A stretch of 64,000 nt of DNA from Tetradesmus obliquus (taxonomy: Eukaryota; Chlorophyta; Chlorophyceae; Sphaeropleales; Scenedesmaceae), in assembly GCA_030272155.1 (NCBI GenBank), contig CP126192.1, positions 8,714,501 to 8,778,500 on the forward strand. Direction: 5' to 3'. Of this stretch, positions 22,748 through 34,700 are shown in pieces (positions within the stretch are counted from its first letter, which is position 1; every line of letters starts with the position of its first letter). Both the position numbers and the translations under genes were made by a program. The notes under the pieces were generated by a model that was not told the DNA's origin, did not search any database, and worked only from the letters and a program-made list of their open reading frames with translations.

Positions 22748-25286
22748 CTATTGAGGTATTCTCTCCAGCACCGAGCCGGCCATCAGGCTCACCGGCAGTG
22801 CTGCTGCCTTGCTGCTGCCTGCTAACCCGCCCTTTGCTGCTGCTTCACCAGCTGCTTTTAACTGCTCGTTTTCCTCTGCATCTATGTACCTGTCCTGCAA
22901 GTTGGCTGCCAGCTCGTCATCTGCTGCGCTGTGTGCTGCACCAACCAGCAGCTCTGCAGGGGCCCCCACAGGCGGCGCATCAAGCTTGGCATACACAGCA
23001 CCATTGGCCTTGTCAACCAGCGCCAGCAGCTGCTTCATTGACGCCTGGTCCTGCACAGCAAGCAGGCAGCCCGGCAGGCGGCATGGTGCAGGAGTTTTCA
23101 GTAACTAGTGCCAGTCAACCAGTGGCAGCCGCTGCTTCATTCACGCCTGGTCCTGCGCAGCAGACAGGCAAGTAGGCAGCAAGGTGCAGGACTTCACAAT
23201 GGATTTCAGATCAGCCATGTCATGCCAACAAGTGCTCAGCTGTCCCAGCCATGTCATGCCAGCAAGTGCTCAGCTGTCCCAGCCATGTCATGCCAGCAAG
23301 TGCTCAGCTGTCCCAGCCATGTCATGCCAGCAAGTGCTCAGCTGTCCCAGCCATGTCATGCCAGCAAGTGCTCAGCTGTCCCAGCCATGTCATGCCAGCA
23401 AGTGCTCAGCTGTCCCAGCCATGTCATGCCAGCAAGTGCTCAGCTGTCCCAGCCATGTCATGCCAGCAAGTGCTCAGCTGTCCCAGCCATGTCATGCCAG
23501 CAAGTGCTCAGCTGTCCCAGCCATGTCATGCCAGCAAGTGCTCAGCTGTCCCAGCCATGTCATGCCAGCAAGTGCTCAGCTGTCCCAGCCATGTCATGCC
23601 AACAAGTGCTCAGCTGTCCCAGCCATGTCATGCCAGCAAGTGCTCAGCTGTCCCAGCCATGTCATGCCAGCAAGTGCTCAGCTGTCCCAGCCATGTCATG
23701 CCAGCAAGTGCTCAGCTGTCCCAGCCATGTCATGCCAGCAAGTGCTCAGCTGTCCCAGCCATGTCATGCCAGCAAGTGCTCAGCTGTCCCAGCCATGTCA
23801 TGCCAGCAAGTGCTCAGCTGTCCCAGCCATGTCATGCCAGCAAGTGCTCAGCTGTCCCAGCCATGTCATGCCAGCAAGTGCTCAGCTGTCCCAGCCATGT
23901 CATGCCAGCAAGTGCTCAGCTGTCCCAGCCATGTCATGCCAGCAAGTGCTCAGCTGTCCCAGCCATGTCATGCCAGCAAGTGCTCAGCTGTCCCAGCCAT
24001 GTCATGCCAGCAAGTGCTCAGCTGTCCCAGCCATGTCATGCCAACAAGTGCTCAGCTGTCCCAGCCATGCTGGGCGGTGCATATGAGGCAGTCAGCTGCT
24101 ACATTTTTTCAGCAGCACACACGCCAGCTGCATACTGCAGCAGCCCAGCAGCACCTCACAAGCCCAGCCCCAGAGCCCACCAGCACCAAGACACCACATC
24201 TGCAGGACTCGCATGTTGACCGTGCCCTGCACCGTTGCAGGCTGCCTCAGGCACCCCTGCAGCTTTAGTGCAAGCAGCACACCGCGGCACCTGCACCGCC
24301 AGTGGCCCGAAGCCCACCAGGCTGTAGCGCTCCCCCAGCTCGCACATGTGGCAGCAGATTACACTTGCAGGCCCCCGCCCCCGCCAGAGAACAACAAAAG
24401 CCCCGGCCAGAGAAAGAGAAACAAACATGCAACTCCTTAGTTTGTGGGCCTGTGGCCCTACTTTGGTAAATAGTTGGTGAATGGCTCCTTAGTGGGTGGG
24501 CCTGTGGCCCTGACTGGTTGGTGATTGGCAACTGAACTTCACACTGGCAACTTAATCACACCAACACCGTCAGCGGTTAATACTCACCAGCCCGCAGCCC
24601 TCCACCAGCAACGGGCAACACCATGCAGCCAGTGAATCCTCGACGCATCTGCTGTTACACTGCCTCGCACCTGCACCGCCAGTGGTGTGAAGCCCACCAG
24701 CCCATGGCCCTCCACCAGCCAAGCAGCAGCCATTCATTTAGAACTATGAACACCATCACTTCTGCAGGCTACCCAGAGCACTTCATCCCACCTGCACTGC
24801 CAGCTGCGTGAAGTCCCCCACCAGCACACACAGTAGCTGCATGCTGCAGCAGCAAAGCCAGCATGCAAGCCACAGGCACAGCCCACCTGCACCGCCAGTG
24901 GCGTGAAGCCCACCAGGCCGTATCCCTCCACCAGCTCGCACAGCCCTGCGCTCAGCTTGCGGTAGCGGGCGCTGAAGGGCCCGCCGCCCATGGCTGCCAG
25001 CAGGTAGGACAGGTCCTGCACCTGCGTGTAGTACTCCAGGCTGAACGCTGTGGGCAGTGCGGCAGGCAGGGGCAGGGCAGGGCACAGCAGGTGGTGGTGG
25101 GTTGCAGGGATGCAGCAGAGATGCACCTGTGTGTAGTACTCCAGGCTGAAAGCTGCGATTTGAGAGAGTGCAAGGAGAATATGCACCCAGGGGAGGGCTG
25201 GGCAGGGCAGGGCATGCGGCGGTGGGTTAAGGGGATGAAGCACATGCACCTGTGGGTAGTACTCCAGGCTGAAGGCTGCGACGTAC

Positions 25287-25320
<34 letters not shown>

Positions 25321-25668
25321 CAGGGTAAGTTACTCCGAACTGAAGGCTGCGGGTGGCAGTGCGGCAAGCAGGGGCAGGGCAGGGCAGGCGATGGCGGGTT
25401 GAGGAGATGAAGCATATGCACCTGCGTGTAGTACTCCAGGCTGAAAGCTGCAGTGTGCCCAAAAAAGCAGCAGCAGGGCAAGGCAGGTAGGTGCTGGTGT
25501 GTAGCAGGTCCTGCACCTGCGTGTAGTACTCCAGGCTGAAGGCTGCAAAAGGCAGTGCGGCAAGCAGGGGCAGGGCACGGCAGGGCAGGGCATGCGGTGG
25601 TGGGTTGAGGGGATGAAGCAGATGCACCTGCGTGTAGTACTCCAGGCTGAAGGCTGGACGTACACACG

Positions 25669-25703
<35 letters not shown>

Positions 25704-28211
25704 CAGGTCAAGTCACTCCATGCTGAAGGCTGGGGGTGGCAGTGCGGAAGGCAGAGGCAGGGCAGAGCAGGGCAGGCAGTGGTGGGTTGAACGGATGCAG
25801 CAGAGATGCATCTGCGTGTAGTACTCCAGGCTGAAGGCTGCAACGTACGCAAGACAGCAGCAGCAGGGCACAGTAGGTAGGTGCTGGTATGCAGTGGTTG
25901 GTAAGGTCCTGCGTGTAGTACTCCAGGCTGAAGGCTGCAAAAGGCAGTCGACAAGCAGGGGCAGGGCAGGGCAGGGCAGGCGGTGGTGGGTTGAGGGGAT
26001 GCAGCAGAGATGCACCTGTGTGTAGTACTCCAGGCTGAAGGCTGCGAATTGAGAGAGTGCAAGGAGAACATGCAAGCAGGGCGAGGCAGGGTGGTGGTGG
26101 TGAGGCGTTGCAGCTGGAGCGGGAGGTAAGAAACCAAGACGTGTTCAGCAATGCAAGTGGAGTGACGGTTGATGCTGCAGGTGGCGCATTGGCAAGATGC
26201 TGCCATAGCTGCGCTGGCACCCACGCACACAGGCATGCGCGAAACAGCTACCCTGCCGCCGCTGTGCTGCAGCCAGATGCAACGTTTCGCACAGCTGCCT
26301 GCTGTATTTATGATCTGAAAGCCTTGCACTGCTGGCGCTGCTAGCGCTGCTGCTGCTGCGGCGGCGGCGGCCTGATGCAGTGAACTTTGTGCTTACCCAG
26401 CTGGCCGTATTGCGGCACCAGGTCCACCTTGGACAGCACATGAACATGAGGCAGCTCCAGGTGCAGCATGTTGGCATTCTACTGCCCAAGCTGGCTGCAT
26501 TCTCCCATCCTGTGCCGGCACGCATGCACACGGCACCAGATCCTGCATGTGCTGTGCTGCAGCGGCATGCACAGCTGCACCCAAGTACTCAACACCACTG
26601 TTGTAGCTGTTATGTATGTCATTGTGCAATCAGCAAGTGGTTTTGTGCTCACCCAGCTCCCCGTACTGCGGCACCAGGTCCACCTTGGACAGCACGTTCA
26701 CATGTGGCAGCTCCAGGTGCAGCATCGTGCTGAGTGACAGCAGCAGCGCGGAGATGTACCTGGGAGCATCACATAACATGACAGCAGGCAGGAGTGAAAA
26801 GGTACGCACGCAGGGGTGTGATGCGCTGGTGAGCAGCAAAATGCTAGGCGCTTGCAGCAGCACCAGCTGCGGAGTGATCTGACAAAATACAAGCACATAG
26901 ACCAAGAGTCACAGTACAGCCGCACTAAGCTTCAGCCACATGCAAGCCAAGCACGCCAGCCGTCCGGAGCAAACAACAACTTCAGATGTGCACTTGCTCC
27001 TACAGCTGTGCTGCTGCTATGCAAGAAGCTGCCTGAAGTCCTTGTGCCTAGCCCTCTCTGCCACTCACTTGCTGGCGTCTGTGGCCAGGTGTGCATCAAT
27101 CAGGTGCACCGCAGCCAGCCTGTAGCCCCAGCCGCCTGCCTGCTGCCCTGCCAGTGCTGCCAGCAGCTGCTTGAAGCCCGTGTGCTGCGTGAACAGCTCC
27201 ACCTGGCCTGGGCAGTCAATCAGCAGGTAGGTGTTGCCTGCGCAGGGGGCAGCAGGCGGCGGCAACACAACACGCAAAGTCAGCAGCAGCTGCTGCATCA
27301 GAAGCTCCACCTGCTCGGGTCAGTAAATCAGGAGGTAGGTGTTGCCTAAGAGGGGGCAGAAGGCAGCGAAGCAGCAGAACATGCAAAAGGTAGTAGTTGG
27401 GACTGTAGCTGCGTGAACAGCTCCACCTGCCCGGGACACTCGATGAGCAGATAGGTGTTGCCTGAGAGGGGGAAGCAGTACATCTGAACACCTTTATGAC
27501 ACTGGTGCAACTGCCGCTGCTGTCTGCCGCTGTCAACTTATGGCCTTGCTGCATTGCCTACTGCTGCCTGCTTGAAAATTTACTGCCTTTGCACTGCAGC
27601 AGCGCTGGCTGCCGCCCACTCACTGTCTTCCAGGGGCGTCAGCTTCTCCTTGAGCCAGTCCAGGTTGGCTGCCAGGTACTCCATGCAGTACAGCATGCCT
27701 GGCAGCAGCAGCAGCAGCAGCAACAAGACCACATTGACGGACACAAAAAGCAGCGACAACAGCAACAGATAGTTGGCTTGAACTCCATCAACAGTGCCTG
27801 CTGCTGCAACATGTGAGCGCAGGCAGACGCCTCGCCTGCTGTAGGATGCACCAGGCCCCTGAGCTGTGTGACAATCTCTAAGACAAATATCGCATATGCA
27901 TTCTGACCACCTCTACTGCCATGCATCTCCTGGTAGCAGTACCAGCCAGCTCTTAATATTGCAGTGTCACTGCCCAGCCTGGCCAAGTGCTCACCGCCAT
28001 TTGGCCCCAGCTGCAGCTCTTCCATTACTGTGTCCAGGCACACCAGCTCTGCAACGTCAACTGCCGGGGTGTACGGCAGAACATCGTTCGCGGGATCCAG
28101 GTTGACGATAGCTACTCGCCGGCCCAGTGCTGACAAGTACTGCTGCATGCCATGGCAGTAGGTGGTCTTGCCGCTGCCAGGGGGCCCGATCACGAGCTGC
28201 CCGAACAACAT
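22748..28211 (-). CDS. GPN2: GPN-loop GTPase 2
   Basis: Minus-strand exons 28211-27995, 27698-27624, 27237-27069, 26759-26653, 25047-24887 and 23050-22748 total 1032 nt, 343 aa, in phase. The P-loop is GPPGSGKTT (9-17). The family-defining Gly-Pro-Asn insert is at residues 69-71. G3 is DCPGQVE (105-111) and G4 is SKVDL (178-182). The C-terminal part reads [13 protein letters not shown] (exon 2) and [16 protein letters not shown] with [10 protein letters not shown] across exons 5-6, as in GPN2. GPN GTPases dimerise and help assemble and import RNA polymerase II. The last ~80 residues, rich in Ala, Glu and Asp, are less conserved. Exon-edge copies surround exons 3, 4, 5 and 6, and intron 5 also holds a 34-bp minisatellite. 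Confidence 0.93.
23215..24069. repeat. 34-bp minisatellite, about 25 copies
   Basis: Near-perfect 34-bp units (one or two show CCAACA in place of CCAGCA) fill 855 bp of GPN2 intron 5. Because 34 is not a multiple of three, each frame cycles through all three readings and stays open; the 300-386-codon ORFs here are artefacts. Confidence 0.95.
24280..24720 (-). repeat. Copies of GPN2 exon-5 3' edge
   Basis: At about 24290-24345 and 24669-24715 (a weaker one near 24575-24610) the minus strand repeats the end of exon 5 ([13 protein letters not shown] region) plus the GTG donor, downstream of the true donor at 24886. Confidence 0.82.
25120..26050 (-). repeat. About ten decoy copies of the GPN2 exon-5 acceptor edge
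   Basis: The minus strand repeats the acceptor and the codons for [11 protein letters not shown] near 25160, 25275, 25455, 25545, 25655, 25840, 25945 and 26045, with truncated copies near 25345 and 25735. All lie upstream of the true exon start at 25047, at ~100-bp spacing. Intervening stretches (CGGCAGGCAGGGGCAGGGCA type) are shared too. Confidence 0.9.
26388..26470 (-). repeat. Copy of GPN2 exon-4 3' edge with donor
   Basis: The minus strand repeats codons for [22 protein letters not shown] with one or two changes and a GTAAGC donor, about 250 bp downstream of the true exon-4 donor at 26652. Confidence 0.85.
27296..27462 (-). repeat. Two decoy copies of GPN2 exon-3 acceptor edge
   Basis: Near 27405-27460 a copy of the acceptor and [17 protein letters not shown] remains open. 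Near 27296-27353 a second copy has an in-frame TGA in the DCPGQ motif. Both precede the true exon start at 27237. Confidence 0.88.
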
Positions 28212-28967
28212 TGAAAACTCTACTCGTTAATCATATCGTTGTCACTTCGTGGCGCGTGTGCTGTGAGCTTGGCTGCGTGGACGTCGGGAACGTGTGCAAA
28301 GTTGAGTGCCGAAGTTACGTGTGAGATGCCTTTTCTTCGGTGAATGCTAAATGAGCGTGATGAACATGTAAAGCGGTTGTGACGCCATAGAATGGGGGCA
28401 CCATCCACCTGCTGACAGAGCAGGGCTCATGTATCACGCCACTGTCACTGACACTCAGTCTTGTTGACGTTTGCAGTCAGCTGTTCATCACCTACTTGGG
28501 TTGCTGAGCCAGCATGAGGTGAACTTGCAGGATGCAATGTTGCATACTTTGCCGTCCACATCAACTGTGCTGCACTCATCGCATGCCTCATCTACAGGAA
28601 ACTGTCTTGAGAGCCTCAAACATCAACTGCTACGACTGTTTGATGCACCGCCACCACCACTTCTTAGGCTGCTGAACATCAAGACGGAACAAGACAGCGA
28701 GCATAGACCGTTACACACACACCGCAGCACCACCTGCCTGCTGCGGGCGCCTGCAAGCAGTCGCTAACACACCCCGCCGCAGCTACATGGTCAGCAGCAC
28801 ACCAGCTACTCCAGCTGCTGCTGCTGCTGCTGCCCATTGCTGCCTGCCACTGCCACCACTTGCGTTGCTACGCAGCAGCCGCAGCCACTGCTGCTTGCTC
28901 TGCTGCTAGCGCCGCAAGCTCCTCCCTCCGCCAGCCCTCTGCCGCCCGCTGCTGCTGCAGCTGCTGC
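28212..28967. other. Intergenic, GPN2 promoter / RPL10 3' UTR
   Basis: The region lies between two minus-strand genes. A minus-strand TGTAA at 28715-28711 is the likely RPL10 polyadenylation signal, about 250 nt after the stop. No exon was recognised. Confidence 0.5.
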
Positions 28968-31775
28968 TTACTCGGCGTGGTTGGGGATCTTGTGGATGCG
29001 TGCGGGGGTGGCAAACAGGTTGCCGGCCTCGCGGTCAGCCACGGCACCACGGCAGCCCAGCAGCTGCAGCACAGAAGCAAGAGAAGCATAGCAGGGGACG
29101 GCAGACAGAGGTTGAATGTTTAGCCAGTGACCTCATGCCTCATGAAGTAGCGAAGCATGGTGCAACAGCAGAACGGCATCCAGCTGCAAACCTTGCATAA
29201 CCTTGCATGTCAGCTGCTCACACCCCCAAACAGCTGCAATGCGACGCGCCCTATCGCAGGAAGAGGCAGCCAGCCAGCAAGCGTCTACCACCCACAGCCA
29301 CCACCCACCTGTGCGTGCACGCCAGCGCTGACCAGGCGGCCCTCCTTCTTCCACTGAATGTAGTCGTCCCGGGAGTAGGGGGTGAAGCCCCTACGGAGGA
29401 ACAGGAGGGTGGAGGGAGTGGGAGACACAAAGAGAGGGTTGAGGATTGAGCGAGGGTTGAGCAAGGGTTGAGCAAGAGCAGTTGAAACCAGTGAGCAGAA
29501 GTGAGCTGCACATATTCTGCATGCACCAGGTACTGAGCTGCCAGACACGCCTCGGCAGCGTGACAGCGCCTGCACTGCTGCGCACTGCGGCTTGCCACCG
29601 CTGCCTGCCAGATGCAGCCGGCCCTCGCCATAACACCTAGCCTGCCCTGTGACTTCTCATGCATCAACAAAGATGCCGCAGTTGCTGGCTGATTGGTGAA
29701 CTGCTGCTGTAAGCACACACCGCCCCAGCCCGCTCACCAGTTCCTGCTGGCCACCACCTTCTGGCGCCCAGGGAACTTGAACTTGGCACGGCGCAGCGCC
29801 TCAGCGGCCTGGCACACAAAGCAATGGAAGAGGCAACGCAGCACGCAAGCAGGCAGGCGCGGATAGGTCAGTGAATTGCAGCAGGGGGGCAGCATGGCAC
29901 ATGACAAGCGCAGCACGATAAAGCTGAGGCATAGCTTGAGCAAGTGCAGCCCAGCGGAGCAAGTCCGTCTCAGCTGGGCATGTCATGCAGTGCTTCACCA
30001 CTGCCCATGCCCAGCTGTTTGCACTTCCCTCGCCCTGTCCCAGCCAGCTCCAAGCACCCACTCACCACTGCGGCGTGGTTGTCCTTGCAGCGGATGCTGA
30101 GCAGGATCTGGCCGATCTGCACGCGCGCGCACACGCCCTGGGGCTTGCCGAACGCGCCGCGCATGCCCGTCTGGAGCCTATCAGCTCCAGCACAGGAAAG
30201 CATCTTGTTGATGCGCAGCACGTGGAAGGGGTGCACGCGCACGCGCAGGTGGAAGGCCTCCTTGCCCGCAAACTTGGTCATGTACTTGTTGCCCGCAATG
30301 CGCGCCGCCTCCAGCGCCTCACTGCTCACATTCTCCTTCTCCCAACTGCGGGGAGCAGGAGAGGCGGAGTAAAAAAGGCAGGCAGGCAGCAAGGTGCAGG
30401 GCAGCAGCAGGGAAGAGGTACAGCGTGAGGTCAGAGCGGGCCAACAATAACAGCTGAGGTGCTGAGTGCGCAATGTTGGGTGGTGCGTGCAACCTCATGC
30501 CAAAAGGACTGGTGCCAAAGCATGGCAGCAGGTATGCAGCAACACGCCCCCCAGCACGGCTGTCAGCTGCCTGCAGACAGCGGCGCCCAGCCGCTGCTGT
30601 GCCTGACAACCTGCTGCTGGCACTGCACCCTCGGCTGCCTGCTGCAAGGGCTGCTGCAGCACACGCCTGTGCTATCTCGTTGCCTGCGTGTAGCGAGTTG
30701 CATTTGCATGGGCCTATGGCAGCTGCTCAGATGACAACTGTGCATGCACTGCAACAGGTCGGACATGTGCTGGTGCTTGCGCTGCTGGTGCTACTGATGC
30801 TGAAACAGCTGCTCTTCAAGCTGTGGTGGCTTGACTGCCGCAGCTTTTGATGCTGCTCCTGCTGTTGCTGGTGGTGGTGGTGGTCTGCCGTCGCTGCCAC
30901 GCTGCTGCTGCCGATCGTGCATGGTGCTGCTGGTGCCCGCAGCAGCTGCTCCTGCTCACACTGTATGCTATTACTATGGTTGCTACATTGTTACAGTGAT
31001 GTGCAATGAGAAGCAGACTTGTCACAGCAGCTGACTAGTGCACTTCCGGCGTCGGATGTGCACTAGACAGCTGCTGTGACAAGTCTGCTTCTCATTGCAC
31101 ATCACTGTAACAAAGTAGCAACCGGATGTTTCACCGCCAGGTGGCATGGCAAGTCTGCAAGCTGCTGCAGCACCGACATTCGCTGTACCTGCCACACTCA
31201 CAATGCCTGCTGCAAGGCACCCAGCTGCTTACAAGCGCGACTGTTGTGGCGCTGAGCAGTAGCATGCATGGCAACTGCTGCGCATGCTACACCATGCTGG
31301 TGTCCCTGCTGCTGCCAGCATGCACAGCCACACGCCCTGGCTGCAAAGCACAGGCCAGCCAGCTGCAGTGTCTCCTGAAGCCGTCCTTTGCTCCGGCAAA
31401 CTCGATGCTGCTAAGCTCCTGCTGCTGTATCGGCCTGCTGCTGGCCGGCGGACTGGTTGCTGCTGCTGCACCACCACCTCCGCAAGCATGTCCTTGCCCC
31501 TGCACTTGCCCAAACGATGGAAAACAATATACGCACCTGACCAAGTGGACACAGTGGGGGAACATGTCCACATCGGACCTCTTCATGCCCACATCATAGA
31601 TGCGAATCTTGGGGTCGGGCACACCACGGCAGTAGCGTGACTTGGGGTAAGGCTTGCCCTTACTCTGGCGGTAGCAACGTGCTGGACCTGCAAAATCAAC
31701 CGCAAGCCATCAGGAGGCCAGTCCAAGCATCACAGTCGCCGCCCAGAGCAGCACCCAGCACTCACGTCTGCCCAT
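28968..31775 (-). CDS. RPL10: 60S ribosomal protein uL16 (L10)
   Basis: Minus-strand exons 31775-31766, 31687-31537, 30345-30066, 29808-29738, 29390-29309 and 29063-28968 total 690 nt, 229 aa, in phase. The N-terminus is MGRRPARCYR, with exon 1 only 10 nt long. It continues through [63 protein letters not shown] and [11 protein letters not shown]. This is full length compared with the ~215-residue eukaryotic family. uL16 sits near the peptidyl-transferase centre and the GTPase-associated region and joins late in 60S maturation. Unlike most neighbours it has no exon-edge copies and only weak triplet repeats. Its 1.2-kb second intron carries a long foldback (30978-31123). Confidence 0.96.
30978..31123. 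ncRNA. Near-perfect 71-nt inverted repeat with 4-nt loop (hairpin candidate)
   Basis: Left arm 30978-31048 pairs with right arm 31053-31123, with only three mismatches and a GCGT loop. Such a ~146-nt foldback could be a small-RNA precursor (algal miRNAs come from hairpins, often intronic) or a miniature foldback element. It lies in RPL10 intron 2; either strand could give the transcript. Confidence 0.6.
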
Positions 31776-34700
31776 CTTGACGAGAGCCCCTTGGCAGCAG
31801 GCTCAAACACAGAAGAGATCGATCTGTGCTGCCAGGAGACTGTATATCGGCGCTGGTGAGTAGGGAACAGCAGCGAGTTTGGCTAAACCCGAAGCTGCGG
31901 CCAACAGGCTCCGCCTGAAAGGCCTTTGAAGTTAAGCGTGAAAACGAGTTTAGTCAGAAAGCAAGAGTTTGGAACTGCGAGCTGGCTGCTCTAGCGGAAT
32001 CGCTTTCTTCAGTGAAACTGCTGAGCAAGCTTTGCTGGCAAGTGCAACTTGCTGTGTTGCACTGATCTTACATATGATGCCTGCTCCCTTGAAACATGCT
32101 ATCGACTAAAATGGATGGCTGCCTGAAGGCAGCCACTCCCTCATCCTGTTGTCAGCTCCAGCACCTGTAGATGCTGCTGTTGGTGCGGGTGGTTCTTAGA
32201 GGAGCCTCTGTGCTGCCTGGAGCACGTGCTGTCTGCGACGAGGCCTACATCTTATGGTGTGTTTGAGTTTTATGGTGTGTTTGAGTTGAATGCGTTTAGA
32301 CGCGCAGTATCCATCGCACAGCTGGTACTCTTGGTGACAGCCATGCCCGGCACTACTGCATGGCATGGCAGCTTGGCCAGGCAAGTTTGGTAACAGAAGC
32401 AAGGGACTATGCTACACAGCCCCTCAATCAGACACTATCTGATGCGTACTCCGCCGATGGTTGCACAGCACTGGGGCCGCTGCATGGGTGTGAAGGGCCG
32501 CTGCATGGGTGTGAAGGCATCCACGGCTGTGCCCAAGCATGCTGTAGCATGCTGGCTCAGCCTAACAGTGCGTGCAGGCAGTGCTGTGATTGGCAGGCGT
32601 GATGAGCTGCATCCGCTAGTTCAGACTGCTTGCTACTTTGGCATGTGTGTTTGGATCCTGCTGTTACTTGCTGGCGTTGACCCACGGGCAGCAGGTGCCC
32701 CTTGCACTGCAGCCGCATGTGCACCTGTCAGAGTTACGTGCAGATGCCGAGCTCATGTCATGACTGCTTTCAAACGCAATGTCGTGCTGATGGTCACCAG
32801 TAATCAGTGCAGGAAGCAACCCAACATGTTACAACTTGTTGTCTGTGCCACCACTTCACTGCACAGCCTGCTGACGCAGTGTTGAGTACACAATCCATCA
32901 CACGCCAAGCTGCACGTTGTCAGGCCAACTGGCCGCAAAACAGCGCACACTTCCTGTCGTCATGACAGGCCAGGACACCTGTCACATGATCTGTGACTAC
33001 TGCGACATCTGCCAGCAGTGATGCATGCCCGGCACCACCCGGCACCACCAACTGGCAACGTACTGAGTACTTGCTTTGATCCCGACCAACATGTCGGCTT
33101 GCACCACCCCAGAGGCATGCACCACCCCAGAGGATAAGCTGCACCTCGAGACTTGTTTTTCGGCAACCCGCCTTCTGAGAAGACATGGCACCGCAAGTAC
33201 TGAGATGATGACGATGAGCTTGCCGCCGCATGTTGGCGCAACAGTGCAAGTCGTGCGCCTCAATGCCCAGTCAACGACACATGCCACCCCTGTCTCTTCA
33301 ACCGCAGATTTCAACCAGTACTCTGCACCTTTACCACAGCCTAGCCCACTGTCTTCAGCCACTCAGCGACTGTCTTCAGCCACTCAGCGAGCCACTGCAA
33401 TTTGCACATCAACGCAGCATAGGGTGCAGCAAGTGCAATGGCGCATCGCATTCCGCATCGCTGGTGCCACACTGGTCACCCTCACAGCAATGCTTACTAC
33501 AACGTAAGCCGGACCTCCCGGAGTACACAGCCCGGCACAAGTTGTGCATTGCTGTATGCGGCCACACACCACGCTCCTCTTGCCTCCCCTTGCCTCCATT
33601 TGTCTCAGCATCACACGCCCTGCAACCTCACATGCACTGCAACGAGCTGCAGCAAATGCATCCATCCAAAACATCAGCAGCAGCAGACACGGCTGCACGA
33701 TTACAATGCGTGCAGCGACTTCAACCAACACACGCTGCAGGTGTAGCCAGCTGTCATTTGACAACAGTCCATGCACCCACCAAGGCAACTTAGCTGCCAG
33801 CCCATGAGCACTACTGTGCTGCATTGCTGGACACACACCTCTCTGCCATCAACCAACCGCCGACACCTTGGTAATACACAAGATGCCCATGGCCTGGGGT
33901 CACGCACCGTCACCAACTGCCACGAGTAAACAACACCTGCGACATGCACACACGATAGTAGACACGCTCTATAACCTGGTTAGATTTACACCATGTGCCA
34001 AGCAGCAGGCTGCAACAAGGCAGACATGGTGCAAAGTACCACCTGCTCACAGCGAGCCACTGGCTCTGCTGCATGTAGCTACGCATGGCAGCTACACCAG
34101 CAAAACGGCTTTCTTTGTTGCAGCCATATCAACCCAGCCATGCCAGCGATACTGCCAGCCGTTCAAATACACCACACGCTGTCTGTCAAATTATGCACCA
34201 AGCTACAGGCAGCCAAAGCTGCTGCTTTACATATGCACTGTGCGCCGAGCACAGCACTGCTGGGCGACCCTGCAGGCATGTCAGAAGGACCTGCCTGCGT
34301 CACTCTGCACGCTGCAACACACACAAACTGCAGTGAGCAGCAAAGCCTTCTCACCACCCTGCAAAACACAACCAACAAAAATACACTCACAACACCAGAC
34401 TGGAGTCTGGTGCAAATGTCTCAGGTTGGCAACAGTGCACAAAGCAAATGTAAAACACACACTCGACTTGTAACAACAACACACACCAGAAACAACCGAC
34501 AAACCCAATCTCCAGCACACACGTTTCATTGTTCTGTCCGACACACACACATTGTCACACAAACACACCGCCATGAGCGCTGTGTGGCGGCCATCATCCT
34601 CCCCAACCCAATCTGTTTTTGCAGCGCATTTACAGCGCATGACAAGGCCATATGTTTTCTTGTAAAGTAAGCCACACTATCAACCAGCCGGCTGGCTGAT

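Noticed and set aside
23108..24268. Open frames of 300-386 codons in three frames
   Set aside because: They result from a 34-bp minisatellite whose unit lacks stops; no start, splice or homology evidence supports them.
24734..26329. 531-codon minus-strand ORF
   Set aside because: Only its last ~54 exon codons (25047-24887) belong to GPN2. The rest is the array of exon-edge copies read through.
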